DNA of 64,000 nt from Bog-473 sp963843365 (GCA_963843365.1 CAWJKG010000001.1:294506-358505); one strand, 5' to 3'; counted from the first letter of the stretch, positions 37,513-46,178 are shown. Notes: generated by a model from the letters alone, not told the origin. A program made the numbers and translations.

Positions 37513-38478
37513 ATGGACGCGCTCATCGAGGCCGACGGCCTCTCCAAGAAGTTCGGGAAGGTCCAGGCCCTCACCGATCTGACCCTCACCCTGATGCCCG
37601 GGGAGCCGGTGGCCATCCTCGGTCCCAACGGAGCCGGCAAGACCACGTTCATCCGCATGGTGGCGACGCTCATCGCGCCCGACCGCGGCAGGCTCGCCGT
37701 CGACGGGCACGACGTGGTGCACGACCCCATGGCCGTGCGCCGCATGATCGGCCTCGCCGGCCAGTCCGCCGCCGTCGAGGAGATGATGACGGGCCGCGAG
37801 AACCTGGTCATGGTGGCCCGTCTCTACGGCCAGAGTCGCACCCAAGCGAAGGCATCGGGCCAGCGCATCCTGGAGCAGATGGATCTGGTTGAGGCCGCCG
37901 ACCGCCAGGTCCGGACCTATTCCGGCGGGATGCGACGGCGGCTCGACCTCGGGGCGAGCCTGGTCGGCTCGCCCCGGCTGCTCCTGCTCGACGAGCCCAC
38001 GACTGGCCTCGACCCCGGTAGCCGCAACGAGGTGTGGGACGCCATGCAGGCGATGAGCCGGAACGGGACCGACGTCGTGCTGACGACGCAGTACCTCGAC
38101 GAGGCCGACCACCTCGCCGCCACCATCGTCATCATCGACGGCGGTCGGGTCATCGCCCAGGGCACACCCGACGAGCTCAAGTCACGCGTCGGCGCCGACA
38201 TGGTGGAGCTGCACACGATCGACGTGGACACGATGGGACGGGCCGCCGAGGTTCTGGCGTCGCTCGGTATGGCCGAGCCCTCGACCGATCCGGCCACGCG
38301 CCGCTGCTCGCTCGCCGCGCCGGGTGGCGCGAAGTTGCTCCCGCTCGTCGTGCGCGCGCTCGACGACGCCGAGGTGCCGGTGGAGGACATTGCGCTGCGC
38401 CGGCCCACCCTCGACGAAGTGTTTCTCGCCCTGACCGGCCACACCACGACCGCCGCTCCCAAGGAGGACGCAGCATGA
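37513..38478 (+). CDS. DrrA-like ABC exporter ATP-binding protein
   Basis: 321 residues from ATG 37513 behind a perfect AAGGAGG. Walker A GPNGAGKTT (near residue 39), signature TYSGGMRRRLDLGASL, Walker B LLLLDEPTTGLDP, H-loop TTQYLDEAD. A C-terminal DrrA accessory domain contains the hallmark RRPTLDEVFLALTGH. It overlaps the permease start by 4 bp (ATGA). This type exports antibiotics or lipids such as anthracyclines or phthiocerol esters. Control is probably by the upstream PadR protein. Confidence 0.94.
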   Translation: MDALIEADGLSKKFGKVQALTDLTLTLMPGEPVAILGPNGAGKTTFIRMVATLIAPDRGRLAVDGHDVVHDPMAVRRMIGLAGQSAAVEEMMTGRENLVMVARLYGQSRTQAKASGQRILEQMDLVEAADRQVRTYSGGMRRRLDLGASLVGSPRLLLLDEPTTGLDPGSRNEVWDAMQAMSRNGTDVVLTTQYLDEADHLAATIVIIDGGRVIAQGTPDELKSRVGADMVELHTIDVDTMGRAAEVLASLGMAEPSTDPATRRCSLAAPGGAKLLPLVVRALDDAEVPVEDIALRRPTLDEVFLALTGHTTTAAPKEDAA

Positions 38479-39320
38479 CGATGGACCTCACACTCGACAC
38501 GCCTCGACAGGCTCCGGCCCTGGGTGGGACGGTGAACCGGGGCGCCTCGTTCCTCGTCGCCACCGAGCAGGTGGCGGCGCGGACGCTCAAGAAGTTCGTC
38601 CGCTCGCCGGCGCTGCTCATCGCCGGCACGGCGCAGGGACTGCTCTTCCTCCTCATCTTCCGCTACGTCTTCGGCGGGGCAGTGGGCCACACGGGTGAGC
38701 TCTCCTACGTGGACTTCCTGGTCCCCGGTTTCGTGGTCACGGGCGTCCTCTTCCAAGGCATGAGCGCGGCCAGCGGTGTCGCCGATGACAAGGAGGGCGG
38801 GCTCTTCGACCGGCTGCGCAGCCTGCCGGTCAGGCTGCTGTCCATCGTCTCGGGCCGGGTGGGCGCCGACACCGCCCTCGTGGCCTGGGGCGTGATCGTC
38901 ATGACGGTGGCGGGCTTCGCCGTGGGGTTCCGCGTCACCGGGACGACAGTCGACGCCGTGGCGGCCTTCGGCCTGACCATCCTCTACGGCTTCGCCTTCG
39001 TCTGGCTCTTCATCGCCATGGGCCTCATGGCGGGCAGCCCGCAGGCGGCGCAGGGCCTCTCGTTCCTCGTCTTCCCGCTCAGCTTCGTCTCGTCGGCCTA
39101 CGTGCCGGTGTCGACCATGCCCGGCTGGATGCAGGTTTTCGCCAACAACCAGCCCATGACCCAGATGGTCAACACGGTGCGACTGCTCACCGGCGGCCCG
39201 GCGGCGGAGGCGCTGCTCGGCCACCCTGTGTCGTACTACCTGGTGCCGTCGCTGCTCTGGACGGCCGGGCTCGTGATCGTCTTCGCGCCCATTGCGGTGT
39301 GGAAGCTCAGGACGACGTGA
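38475..39320 (+). CDS. DrrB-like ABC-2 permease
   Basis: 281 residues from ATG 38475 (AAGGAGG at 38461-38467). The frame extends upstream only as a shadow of the ATPase gene. Six helices are visible. The N-terminal motif TLKKFVRSPALLIAGTAQGLLFLLIFRYVFGGAV, the central DDKEGGLFDRLRSLPV coupling segment and FVSSAYVPVSTMPGWMQVFANNQPMTQ are the DrrB signature. It forms the membrane half of the exporter encoded with 37513-38478. Confidence 0.94.
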   Translation: MTMDLTLDTPRQAPALGGTVNRGASFLVATEQVAARTLKKFVRSPALLIAGTAQGLLFLLIFRYVFGGAVGHTGELSYVDFLVPGFVVTGVLFQGMSAASGVADDKEGGLFDRLRSLPVRLLSIVSGRVGADTALVAWGVIVMTVAGFAVGFRVTGTTVDAVAAFGLTILYGFAFVWLFIAMGLMAGSPQAAQGLSFLVFPLSFVSSAYVPVSTMPGWMQVFANNQPMTQMVNTVRLLTGGPAAEALLGHPVSYYLVPSLLWTAGLVIVFAPIAVWKLRTT

Positions 39321-39407
39321 GCGGAGAGGGCCGGCGTCGTCAGCTGACGCGCCTGCCCGTGGCAGCGCACCAGCGAAGACCGAGTCCCGCCGATAGCGTG
39401 CCGGCCG

Positions 39408-39806
39408 ATGACTTTGGGCCTGATGGCGGACGAGAGCAGTCTCAGTCTGGGCGTCGCGGCGGCCGGGAGTGCTGCCGCCTTGCTCTCGGTGGTCATCGCG
39501 TGGTTCGTGCAACGCGACGTCTTCCGCCAACGACGTCGCCAAGACCTCGAATCGGCGATTCAACAAGCCGTGTTCGTGCAGTGGGCTGCTCACCACGAAG
39601 CCCACTATTGGGGGGAGCCCCTGGCGAATTTCCAGGCGACCTACGACCGTGTCCGTCACTACCGCCTCAAGGGTGCCGAGGCGCTCGCGGACCATGCTCC
39701 GCCGAGCGAGGAGGAAAGCAAATGGCTTCCAGAGGCGCAAGACGTGGAACGCCTCGCCGTGGAAGCCATCCGGGAGCTTCGTCAGAAGCTGGCCACGCTT
39801 CCATAG
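39408..39806 (+). CDS. hypothetical membrane-anchored protein
   Basis: 132 residues from ATG 39408. One N-terminal hydrophobic helix (LGVAAAGSAAALLSVVIAWFV) is followed by a basic stop-transfer segment (RDVFRQRRRQD) and a soluble helical tail rich in charged residues. No family recognised. GC and codon use resemble the neighbours. It converges with the DUF4268 gene, with 7 bp between the stops. Confidence 0.5.
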   Translation: MTLGLMADESSLSLGVAAAGSAAALLSVVIAWFVQRDVFRQRRRQDLESAIQQAVFVQWAAHHEAHYWGEPLANFQATYDRVRHYRLKGAEALADHAPPSEEESKWLPEAQDVERLAVEAIRELRQKLATLP

Positions 39807-39813
39807 CGACTGG

Positions 39814-41325
39814 TCAGCGCCGGTCGAAGTCCTCGCGGTCGGGCGGCTCGTCGGTCTGCAGCACCACGCTCACGGCATGGCGCAGGCGCTCCTGGGCGTC
39901 GATCATCCAGTCGATGAAGAACGCGTAGTCCTCGACCTGGGTGATGTCACCCTCGCTGTAGTCCGCCACTCGGTAGGCGGCGCGGTCGGGCAGGCGTTCC
40001 CAGGAGAGCGGCGAGCCGTAGAGCGACTCCACCAGTTCCTGCTGCAGCTGCAGCACGTCGAACTGCGCCGCACTGGCTTCGGGACTGCCGAGGTCGACGT
40101 AGAAGTCCGAGCGCATCCGTCCGCCGGCCACGAAGCTGAGCCCGTAGTGCGTGCCGCGCACCGGCGAGGGGAGCGTGATGGCGTTCTGTGCCGGAAGCGT
40201 CGACATCTGCGTCCACTCCGGGTGGCGCACCCGCACCCGGTCGAGCCAACGCGACCAGTACTCGCGGTACATGGCGCCCTTGCCGCCGCCCACCGGACCG
40301 GCCAGCTCGGCCATGTTCCAGCCCGACGGGTCGCGCCACCATTGCGTGCCGGCGTAGTTGCCGGTGACGCCGGTGGCCTGCTCGACGATGTACCGGACGA
40401 GCCCTGCCGGCGTGTAGGCGGCCTTGTCGACGTCCCACACCAGCGGCGCGTTGAGGTTGTTCTGCCAGTGCGCCGTGCGCCGGGCCGGGTCCCTGTCGAG
40501 CCACTCCTCGAGTTGGCTCCGCATGTCGAACGTGAGGTCGGTCCGCGGGCTGAGCGTGAAGATGGTGCCGTCGGCGACCGACTCGGTCCCGACCAGACGG
40601 CGGACCAGCGCGGCGTCCTGCACGCGCCGCTTGGACTCGGCGATGTCCTTGGCCAACTGGCGCTCCGGGCTGATGGTGAACTCCTCCACCTCGCGCACCG
40701 GGTACACCTGGCTCACCGAGATCATCGGCACGTTGCTGCTGCCGAGCTGGCCGTAGACGTAGGAGCGGAATGCGCTCACCTGCACCAGAGCGATGTCGAG
40801 GCCCATTTCGCTGAGCCAGACGACGCTGGCGGTCAGGACGGGTGAGAAGTCGCGGGCCAGCAGCACCACGCGCGGACGGCGCAGCAGACCGGGCGAGAGG
40901 TCGGGTGCGTGCGACATCAGGTCCGCCAGCGCCTCCTCGGGGCTCATGGGCGTCGAGCGGCGGGACTGGAAGCGGGCGTAGTGCTCGGCCAATGACTCGG
41001 GCAGCATGCGGCTCACGGCGGCTGCGTACTTGATCGCCGAGACTTCGGTGTCCGCCGACCGGCTGCTCTTGAGCTCGGCCACCACGAGGCGGCCGTCGGC
41101 ACCGAGGCCGAGGACCGAGACGCGGTCGCGGGGCGCGCCCGCGACGGCGGGGAGCCCGTCGAACTCGAAGGTCACGACCTTCACCGCCGGGCCGAGGATG
41201 GCCGGGTTCGACAGCACCCACTCCTGCAGATCGGCGCGGTGCTCGAGACCCGCTTCCTCGAGCGAGATCATCTGGGCCGGCATCGCGACGGATCCAGCGA
41301 CGGTGAAAAGCATCTCTTCCGCCAT
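39814..41325 (-). CDS. NucS-like nuclease domain plus DUF4268 protein
   Basis: 503 residues from ATG 41325. The N-terminal ~100 residues resemble the PD-(D/E)xK module of NucS/DUF91 proteins: LQEWVLSNPAILG, then RDRVSVLGLGADGRLVVAELKSS with D68, E84 and K86 as the candidate catalytic set. The C-terminal ~150 residues (RVRHPEWTQM, RGTHYGLSFVAGGRMRSDFYVD, WERLPDRAAYRVADY) match DUF4268. That domain is often found with nucleases of phage-defence or repair type. The gene is monocistronic with no obvious methylase beside it. A DNA-cleaving or repair role is an inference from the fold. Confidence 0.7.
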   Translation of the reverse strand: MAEEMLFTVAGSVAMPAQMISLEEAGLEHRADLQEWVLSNPAILGPAVKVVTFEFDGLPAVAGAPRDRVSVLGLGADGRLVVAELKSSRSADTEVSAIKYAAAVSRMLPESLAEHYARFQSRRSTPMSPEEALADLMSHAPDLSPGLLRRPRVVLLARDFSPVLTASVVWLSEMGLDIALVQVSAFRSYVYGQLGSSNVPMISVSQVYPVREVEEFTISPERQLAKDIAESKRRVQDAALVRRLVGTESVADGTIFTLSPRTDLTFDMRSQLEEWLDRDPARRTAHWQNNLNAPLVWDVDKAAYTPAGLVRYIVEQATGVTGNYAGTQWWRDPSGWNMAELAGPVGGGKGAMYREYWSRWLDRVRVRHPEWTQMSTLPAQNAITLPSPVRGTHYGLSFVAGGRMRSDFYVDLGSPEASAAQFDVLQLQQELVESLYGSPLSWERLPDRAAYRVADYSEGDITQVEDYAFFIDWMIDAQERLRHAVSVVLQTDEPPDREDFDRR

Positions 41326-41604
41326 GGCTCAGCCCAGGGTATGGCAAACGGTTGTTTTGCCGCAGGTACCGAAAGTCACAGGAAGAGACAACGGAACATC
41401 AAAACTCAAGGCCAGACGCGTGTTCGGGGGCGGGGGCCGCGGGTCTACCGGGCCCCAAATCATGACCGGCGGGGCGCAACCCGTGTCATGTCGCCCAACG
41501 CAGCAACACGTCGTCTCGGCAGGCTTCGTCCGAACGGTCCGCGGCGACCGGAAATCGGCAAGGAATCGTGCAAATTGTGTGATTGCGCACCCAGCTGTCA
41601 TCGG
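41326..41604. other. gene-free region between DUF4268 gene and amidase
   Basis: 279 bp holding the promoter of the minus-strand DUF4268 gene on one side and the 3' end of the amidase gene on the other. Open frames here have no protein-like features. I see no clear hairpin with a T-tract. Confidence 0.35.
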
Positions 41605-43014
41605 TCAGACGGGAGCACCCGGCGCCACCAGCGGCCACGGCCGCTCGCGCTCGACGAGGTGGGCCAGGTCGAGCAGCAGCTGCTCGGCGTGGCGCCGTCC
41701 GATGATCTGCATCGACACCGGAAGGCCGTCGACGAGGCCGATCGGAACGGCGACGGCGGGGTGCCCGGTGGTGTTGGCCGGGATGGTCAGCGCGGCGTTG
41801 TTGCCCACCGCCGCCTCGAAGCCGTGCTCGGCAATGAGGTCCACCCCGTCGACGGTGGTCGGCATCGGGCCTTGCGCGCCGAAGGCCACGTCCGGATTGG
41901 TGGCGCAGACGACGAAGTCGACCTGCTCGAAGATCTCCGCCATCTGGACGATGATCTGACGTCGGAACGCCTCGATGTCCTTCGCCGTGTCCACGTTGAA
42001 GTGGTGGGTGGCGATGTTGGTCGCCAACATGATCTCGGGCGTGAGCTCCGACGCGCAGTCTGGGTAGAGATCGCCGAGGCCGACAAGCAGACTGGCCGTG
42101 CCGGCGAGCGCCCATTCCAGCCCGCCCCGCGGCAGCGCGATCGGGACGTCCACCCGTTCGAGGCCGGCGTCCTCGATCAACAAGCTCGCCGCCTCGTCGA
42201 CCTTCTCCCGCACCGCCGACGCCACGATGGCCGCACCGAGGTCGACCGAGACGGCGACCCGCTTCCCGCGCAGCTCCTGCTGGCCGAGTCCCGCCTCCCA
42301 GCCCTCGACCCGCGGCAGCGAGAAGGGGTCGGACTCGTCGGCGCCGTTGCAGGCGTCGAACCAGCGGGCGGTGTCACGCACGGATCGGGAGAGACACCCC
42401 AGGACCACGGTCAGCGGCTCGATCTCGGTGTGCGGACCCTTGGGGATGCGACCGAAGGTCGACTTCAATCCGAACAAACCGGTGAAGCCGGCCGGGATGC
42501 GGATGGAGCCGCCGCCGTCGCCACCCGTGCAGAGCGGGAACAGCCCGCCCGACACGGACGCGGCGGAACCGCCGGACGATCCGCCGGGTGTGCGCTCGGG
42601 GTCGTAGGGGTTCGACGTCGCACCGTGGAGCCGGGTGTAGGTGCAGTTGATGCCGCCGAACTCCGACGCCGTCGTCTGCCCCACGAGCACGGCACCGGCC
42701 TGGCGCAGGCGGGCGGTCATCGTCCCGTCGTACTCCGCCACCCGATCCTTGAAGACGAGCGACGCCTCGGTCTGCGGCCAGCCCGCGACCGGGTCGAGCT
42801 CTTTCATCCCGATCGGCACTCCGCCGAAGGGCAGGGTGACGTCGACCGTTGCCGCGGCCTCCCGGGCCTGCTCCTCGTCGACGAAGCAGACCGCGTTGAG
42901 CTGCGAGTCTGCAATGGCGGCCAGCGATCCCTCGAGCGCCTCGGTGGGCGAAATGGTGCCCGCCCGGAAGGCGTCGACCAGGGAGCAGGCGTCTCCCATC
43001 CATGGTTCTGTCAT
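41605..43014 (-). CDS. amidase signature family protein
   Basis: 469 residues from ATG 43014; the frame to 43203 is a shadow. The amidase Ser-cisSer-Lys triad region is present: Lys in FGGVPIGMKELDP, the serine-rich core PGGSSGGSAASVSGGLFPLCTGGDGGGSIRIP, and GLFGLKSTFGRIP following it. It hydrolyses an amide bond; the subclass cannot be told. It lies 52 bp after the DsrE2-like gene on the same strand, so it may be co-transcribed with the sulfur genes, but a functional link is not evident. Confidence 0.92.
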   Translation of the reverse strand: MTEPWMGDACSLVDAFRAGTISPTEALEGSLAAIADSQLNAVCFVDEEQAREAAATVDVTLPFGGVPIGMKELDPVAGWPQTEASLVFKDRVAEYDGTMTARLRQAGAVLVGQTTASEFGGINCTYTRLHGATSNPYDPERTPGGSSGGSAASVSGGLFPLCTGGDGGGSIRIPAGFTGLFGLKSTFGRIPKGPHTEIEPLTVVLGCLSRSVRDTARWFDACNGADESDPFSLPRVEGWEAGLGQQELRGKRVAVSVDLGAAIVASAVREKVDEAASLLIEDAGLERVDVPIALPRGGLEWALAGTASLLVGLGDLYPDCASELTPEIMLATNIATHHFNVDTAKDIEAFRRQIIVQMAEIFEQVDFVVCATNPDVAFGAQGPMPTTVDGVDLIAEHGFEAAVGNNAALTIPANTTGHPAVAVPIGLVDGLPVSMQIIGRRHAEQLLLDLAHLVERERPWPLVAPGAPV

Positions 43015-43066
43015 AAACAGGGAACAGCCAACCACACCGGGTCTTGCCCGGTCGATCACGGCAACC

Positions 43067-43534
43067 TCAGGTGAAGATGATCTCCCCGCCTGCGGCCTTC
43101 TCGTAGAACTCGCCCACCGTGATGATGTCCTCGACCTGGTCGATGAAGTCGTCCTTGGTGAAGCCGAACAGGTCCACCGAAGCCTTGCAGGCGAACATGC
43201 CACACCCCGTGTCGGCGATCATCTCCATGAACTCGTGGATGCCAGGGATGTCGTTCTGCTCCATCTTCTTCTCCATCATGTTGGTGGCGATGGCGGACAT
43301 GCCCGGGAGCACGCCGATGAGGCTGGCCATGTGCATGCCAGGGTTCCCGACCGTCGCCACCTTGATGTGCTCGAGCCGCTTCTTGTTGATGGCGTCGAGC
43401 CCGAAGAAGGTGAAGAAGAGGTTGGCCTCCATCCCCTCGGCGCGGGCTCCGTTGGCCATGATGAGTCCCGGGTAGACGCCTTCCAGCGAGCCCTTGGAGA
43501 TGATGATCGAGACTTTTTCGATTGCGTCACCCAT
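43067..43534 (-). CDS. DsrE2/DsrE-like sulfur carrier family protein
   Basis: 155 residues from ATG 43534, with GGAAGGAGA just upstream. DsrE-family fold: KVSIIISKGSLEGVYPGLIMANGARAEGMEANLFFTFFGLDAI, then a cysteine motif TGCGMFACKASVDLFG near residue 115 and the C-terminal IITVGEFYEKA. Relatives receive sulfane sulfur on a cysteine and pass it on to TusA or DsrC partners. A TusE/DsrC-like gene is 42 bp upstream and an SQR-like flavoprotein precedes that, so a persulfide relay is likely. Confidence 0.88.
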   Translation of the reverse strand: MGDAIEKVSIIISKGSLEGVYPGLIMANGARAEGMEANLFFTFFGLDAINKKRLEHIKVATVGNPGMHMASLIGVLPGMSAIATNMMEKKMEQNDIPGIHEFMEMIADTGCGMFACKASVDLFGFTKDDFIDQVEDIITVGEFYEKAAGGEIIFT

Positions 43535-43576
43535 GGTCGTCTCCTTCCTTCGTACGGCGATCGGCACCGTGCCGCA

Positions 43577-43894
43577 TCAGATGCACCCGCGCGGCTTCGG
43601 GATGCCGGCGATCTTGGCGGCAACCTTGGCCGGTCCCTTGGGGAACAGCTGGTAGAGCTCCTTGATGGAGACACCCGAGGTCTTGCCGAGGACCCGGACC
43701 GTGGGACCGGTGCCCTTGGCCTCGTACTCGTCCCGCATGAAGTGGATGACCTGCCAGTGGCGGTCGGTCAGGGGTTCGATGCCTTCGCGGCGCGCCAGCT
43801 CCACGGCGATGTCCTCGTTCCATTGGGTCGGGTCGGTCAGGAAACCCTCCTCGTTGAGTTCGACCTCTGCGCCCGCGATGGTGGCGGTTGTCAT
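43577..43894 (-). CDS. TusE/DsrC/DsvC family sulfur relay protein with single C-terminal cysteine
   Basis: 105 residues from ATG 43894, which overlaps the SQR-like stop by 4 bp. DsrC-fold signatures: GFLTDPTQWNEDIAVELARREGI, LTDRHWQVIHFMRDEY, and the C-terminal arm LFPKGPAKVAAKIAGIPKPRGCI. The penultimate Cys is present. The second arm Cys of true DsrC, about ten residues earlier, is replaced by Ala (KVAAKIAG). It therefore resembles the TusE/RspA type, which carries sulfur on one Cys, rather than the trisulfide-forming DsrC of sulfate reducers. Confidence 0.88.
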   Translation of the reverse strand: MTTATIAGAEVELNEEGFLTDPTQWNEDIAVELARREGIEPLTDRHWQVIHFMRDEYEAKGTGPTVRVLGKTSGVSIKELYQLFPKGPAKVAAKIAGIPKPRGCI

Positions 43895-45153
43895 GGTGTC
43901 GCGACCTCCTCGTGTCGTATGGCTTCGGTCTGCTTGCCCGCGGTCGGCATGGCGCTGTGCACGCCGGGGATGTCCCGGCCGGGCAGCAGGACGTGCCAGT
44001 AGAGCCACTGGAAGAGCAGCTTGCCCAGGTGGTTCAGGTGGGACTCCTTCATCAGCGGCAGCCCGACCGTGGAGGGGAAACGGCCGGGCAGGGGCTCCGT
44101 GTCGTAGTTGAAGTCGATGAGCATCGCCTTCGAGAACCCGGTCTCAATGAAGCAGTTGGCGTGCCCGTCGTACGAGGCGTCGAGGGACTCACCACGCAGG
44201 AAGCGCCGGACGTTCTCGACGAGGACCTCGCCCTCGAAGTGCGTCACGGATCCCGCCTTGGAGGCCGGCACCGATGCCGCGTCGCCGAGGACGAACACCT
44301 GCGGCGAGACCTTCGACTGCAACGTGTGCTCGTCGGTCGGGATGAACCCGATCGGGTCTCCGAGCCCGGGCGAGCGGGCCACGTACGCAGCGCCGTTGTG
44401 GGCCGGCACCACCACAGCGACGTCGAAGGAGACCTCGCGCTCGTCATAGGAGACGAGCCGACCACCCGGACCGTCGACCTCGCCGGTGTTGAACTCCGTC
44501 ACGAGCTCAATGTCGCGTTGCGCGAGCATGCCGCCGAGGCGTTGGCTGGCCACCGGCTTGGTGAACGCCCCGTCGAGGGGGGTCACGTAGGTCAGCTCTA
44601 TCCGGTCGCGTACGCCTTGCTCGCGGAAGAACCAGTCGGCGAGGAAGCAGAATTCGAGTGGCGCCACCGGGCACTTGATCGGCATCTCGACGACGTTGAC
44701 GACGAGGCGCCCACCCTCGAACCACTCGAGCCTCTCGGCCAGCGCCTCGGCTCCCTTCAGGTCGTAGAAGGTGAAGACCTTCTCCATCCAGCCGTCGCCG
44801 GTCATGCCTTCTGTTTCCTCGGGTGCCAGCTCTGCGCCGGTGGCCACGACCAGGACGTCGTACGAGAGTTCCCGCCCGTCGCTGAGGTGGACGCGCGCGT
44901 CGTCGAGCGAGACATGGTCGATGGGATCGACCATGTACTCGATGCCCTTGTGCAGCTGGCGGCCGCGCGGGCGGACGATGTCCTCGCGGTGCGCGAGCCC
45001 GAAGGGAACGAAGAGAAGACCCGGTTGGTAGATGTGCTGGTCGTCCCGGTCCACCACCGTGATGGACGCCTCGCTGTCGCTGTAGGCGCGTCGCAGCCGG
45101 TTGGCGGCCAGCGTTCCACCTGTTCCCGCCCCCAGGACGACGATGCGATGCAT
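43891..45153 (-). CDS. FAD-dependent sulfide:quinone reductase-like oxidoreductase
   Basis: 420 residues; ATG 45153 gives the Rossmann start MHRIVVLGAGTGGTLAANRL. The pattern of type SQR/FCSD flavoproteins is present: DDQHIYQPGLLFVPFG, LVVATGAELAPEE, a Cys in VVEMPIKCPVAPLEF (equivalent to the first redox Cys), FVLGDAASVPASKAGSVTHFEGEV (FAD), and a later Cys in GHANCFIETG. The C-terminal amphipathic helices (LNHLGKLLFQWLYWHVLLPG) could dock to the membrane. It likely oxidises sulfide or a persulfide and hands sulfur to the TusE/DsrE2 partners. Confidence 0.88.
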   Translation of the reverse strand: MHRIVVLGAGTGGTLAANRLRRAYSDSEASITVVDRDDQHIYQPGLLFVPFGLAHREDIVRPRGRQLHKGIEYMVDPIDHVSLDDARVHLSDGRELSYDVLVVATGAELAPEETEGMTGDGWMEKVFTFYDLKGAEALAERLEWFEGGRLVVNVVEMPIKCPVAPLEFCFLADWFFREQGVRDRIELTYVTPLDGAFTKPVASQRLGGMLAQRDIELVTEFNTGEVDGPGGRLVSYDEREVSFDVAVVVPAHNGAAYVARSPGLGDPIGFIPTDEHTLQSKVSPQVFVLGDAASVPASKAGSVTHFEGEVLVENVRRFLRGESLDASYDGHANCFIETGFSKAMLIDFNYDTEPLPGRFPSTVGLPLMKESHLNHLGKLLFQWLYWHVLLPGRDIPGVHSAMPTAGKQTEAIRHEEVATP

Positions 45154-45252
45154 GCAATGCTCCCGTTCGTTCGGCTCCATGGTGTGCCGGCGTCCCGGCA
45201 CGGACAAGGGGACCAAGGTCCCGTCCGCTGAGGCGCGTTGTTCCGTTCGACC

Positions 45253-45660
45253 TCAGGCCGCGACCAGAATGCGCACCGTCGGAGGGTCGTCGAGGGTGTT
45301 GTGCACGGTGCAATGCGAGGCCACTGCCAACAGCGCGGCCCGCCGCTCGTCCGGCACGCCGTCCGGCAAATCGATCGCCAGGTCGACCCTTCCCACCCGG
45401 GCCGGGCGTTCGGCCATGGAGAACCTGGCCTCCACCGCGAGCCCGTCGGTCGGAAGGCAGTGCCGTGCGAGGAAGCGACGGACGTAGAAGGCCACGCAGG
45501 AGGCGAGGCTGGCCACCATGAGCTCGGTGGGGGTGGGGGCCGTGTCCGAACCGCCGGCCTCGGTCGGCTGATCCACGTGGAGCACATGGTCACGGATGCC
45601 GATCTCGAAGCGATCGCCTCCCTGGTGGCTCACCCGTATGGCGTCATCACTCATGGCCAT
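45253..45660 (-). CDS. OsmC family protein
   Basis: About 135 residues from ATG 45660 (or 45654). OsmC/Ohr fold with the two conserved cysteines, LVASLASCVAFYVRRFL and VASHCTVHNTL. The N-terminus contains FEIGIRDHVLHVDQPTEAGGSDTAPTPTELM, typical of OsmC-like proteins acting on peroxides or sulfane sulfur. It heads the operon OsmC, SQR-like, TusE, DsrE2 and is preceded at 45705-45722 by a CsoR-type palindrome. Regulation by the repressor at 45808 is the direct inference. Confidence 0.9.
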   Translation of the reverse strand: MAMSDDAIRVSHQGGDRFEIGIRDHVLHVDQPTEAGGSDTAPTPTELMVASLASCVAFYVRRFLARHCLPTDGLAVEARFSMAERPARVGRVDLAIDLPDGVPDERRAALLAVASHCTVHNTLDDPPTVRILVAA

Positions 45661-45704
45661 GCTCTCCGTCGCACTCCGTTCGGGACAAGGGCGCCCCGAA
45701 CTTC

Positions 45705-45722
45705 TATACCCCCCAGGGTATA
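45705..45722. promoter_or_regulatory. CsoR/CstR-type operator upstream of the OsmC-sulfur operon
   Basis: TATACCC-CCCA-GGGTATA: a perfect 7+4+7 palindrome 45 bp upstream of the OsmC start. CsoR-family repressors are known to bind GC-tract palindromes of the form TACCC-N4-GGGTA. The same core recurs twice at 46138-46178. Confidence 0.75.
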
Positions 45723-45807
45723 CGTCCACTGAGACGACGGTGCAGGGACCTTCGTCCCTTTGGGCGCTCGGCCTGGTGGGCGACGAGCGCGCCGGACCGA
45801 ACCGCCG

Positions 45808-46077
45808 TCAGGCGAGCTTCATGAACATCTTCTGGACCTCGTCGAGCGGGTAGCCCTCCGATTCCGCCTGCTCGGGGTTGGCCACGCAGTACGTGAGACC
45901 CGCCGCCACGAGACGGAAACCGGCCTGCTCGAGCGCCTTGTTGGCGGCGGATATCTGCGTGACCACGTCCCGGCACTCCCGCCCGTCGTCGAGCATCCGG
46001 TCGATGCCCTCCAGCTGGCCGGCGACCCGGTGCAGGCGGGTCCGGACGTCCCGTATGACCTCTTCAGGCAGCTGCAT
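45808..46077 (-). CDS. CsoR-family repressor, CstR-like two-cysteine persulfide-sensor type
   Basis: 89 residues; the frame is open to 46473, but ATG 46077 gives the full family length. All-helical CsoR/RcnR fold: IRDVRTRLHRVAGQLEGIDRMLDDGRECRDVVTQISA, then VAAGLTYCVANPEQ. Cys35 and Cys64 are present. The metal-ligand His of copper CsoR, four residues before the second Cys, is Gly60. C-x-C without His is the pattern of CstR, which senses persulfides via a disulfide or trisulfide. Adjacent SQR, TusE, DsrE2 and OsmC genes fit that reading. It is divergent from the MMPL transporter. Confidence 0.88.
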   Translation of the reverse strand: MQLPEEVIRDVRTRLHRVAGQLEGIDRMLDDGRECRDVVTQISAANKALEQAGFRLVAAGLTYCVANPEQAESEGYPLDEVQKMFMKLA

Positions 46078-46137
46078 GTGCGTCGTCCTCACTCCCGCGC
46101 ACCCACGGGGAGTGGGCGCCTCTCGAAGACCCGAGTG

Positions 46138-46178
46138 TATACCCACTGGGGTATCTGCTAGCATACCCCCAGGGGTAC
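46138..46178. promoter_or_regulatory. two CsoR/CstR-type operators in the divergent csoR-MMPL promoter
   Basis: Site one: TATACCC-ACTG-GGGTATC (46138-46155). Site two: CATACCC-CCAG-GGGTACC (46162-46179). Both keep the ATACCC-N4-GGGTAY core seen at 45705-45722. They lie between the repressor start (46077) and the transporter start (46200), so autoregulation and control of the transporter are both expected. Confidence 0.75.

Noticed and set aside
45808..46077. Reading the CsoR-family protein as a copper sensor
   Set aside because: The His ligand four residues before the second Cys is Gly60, and no copper P-type ATPase or chaperone is adjacent; the neighbours are sulfane-sulfur genes.
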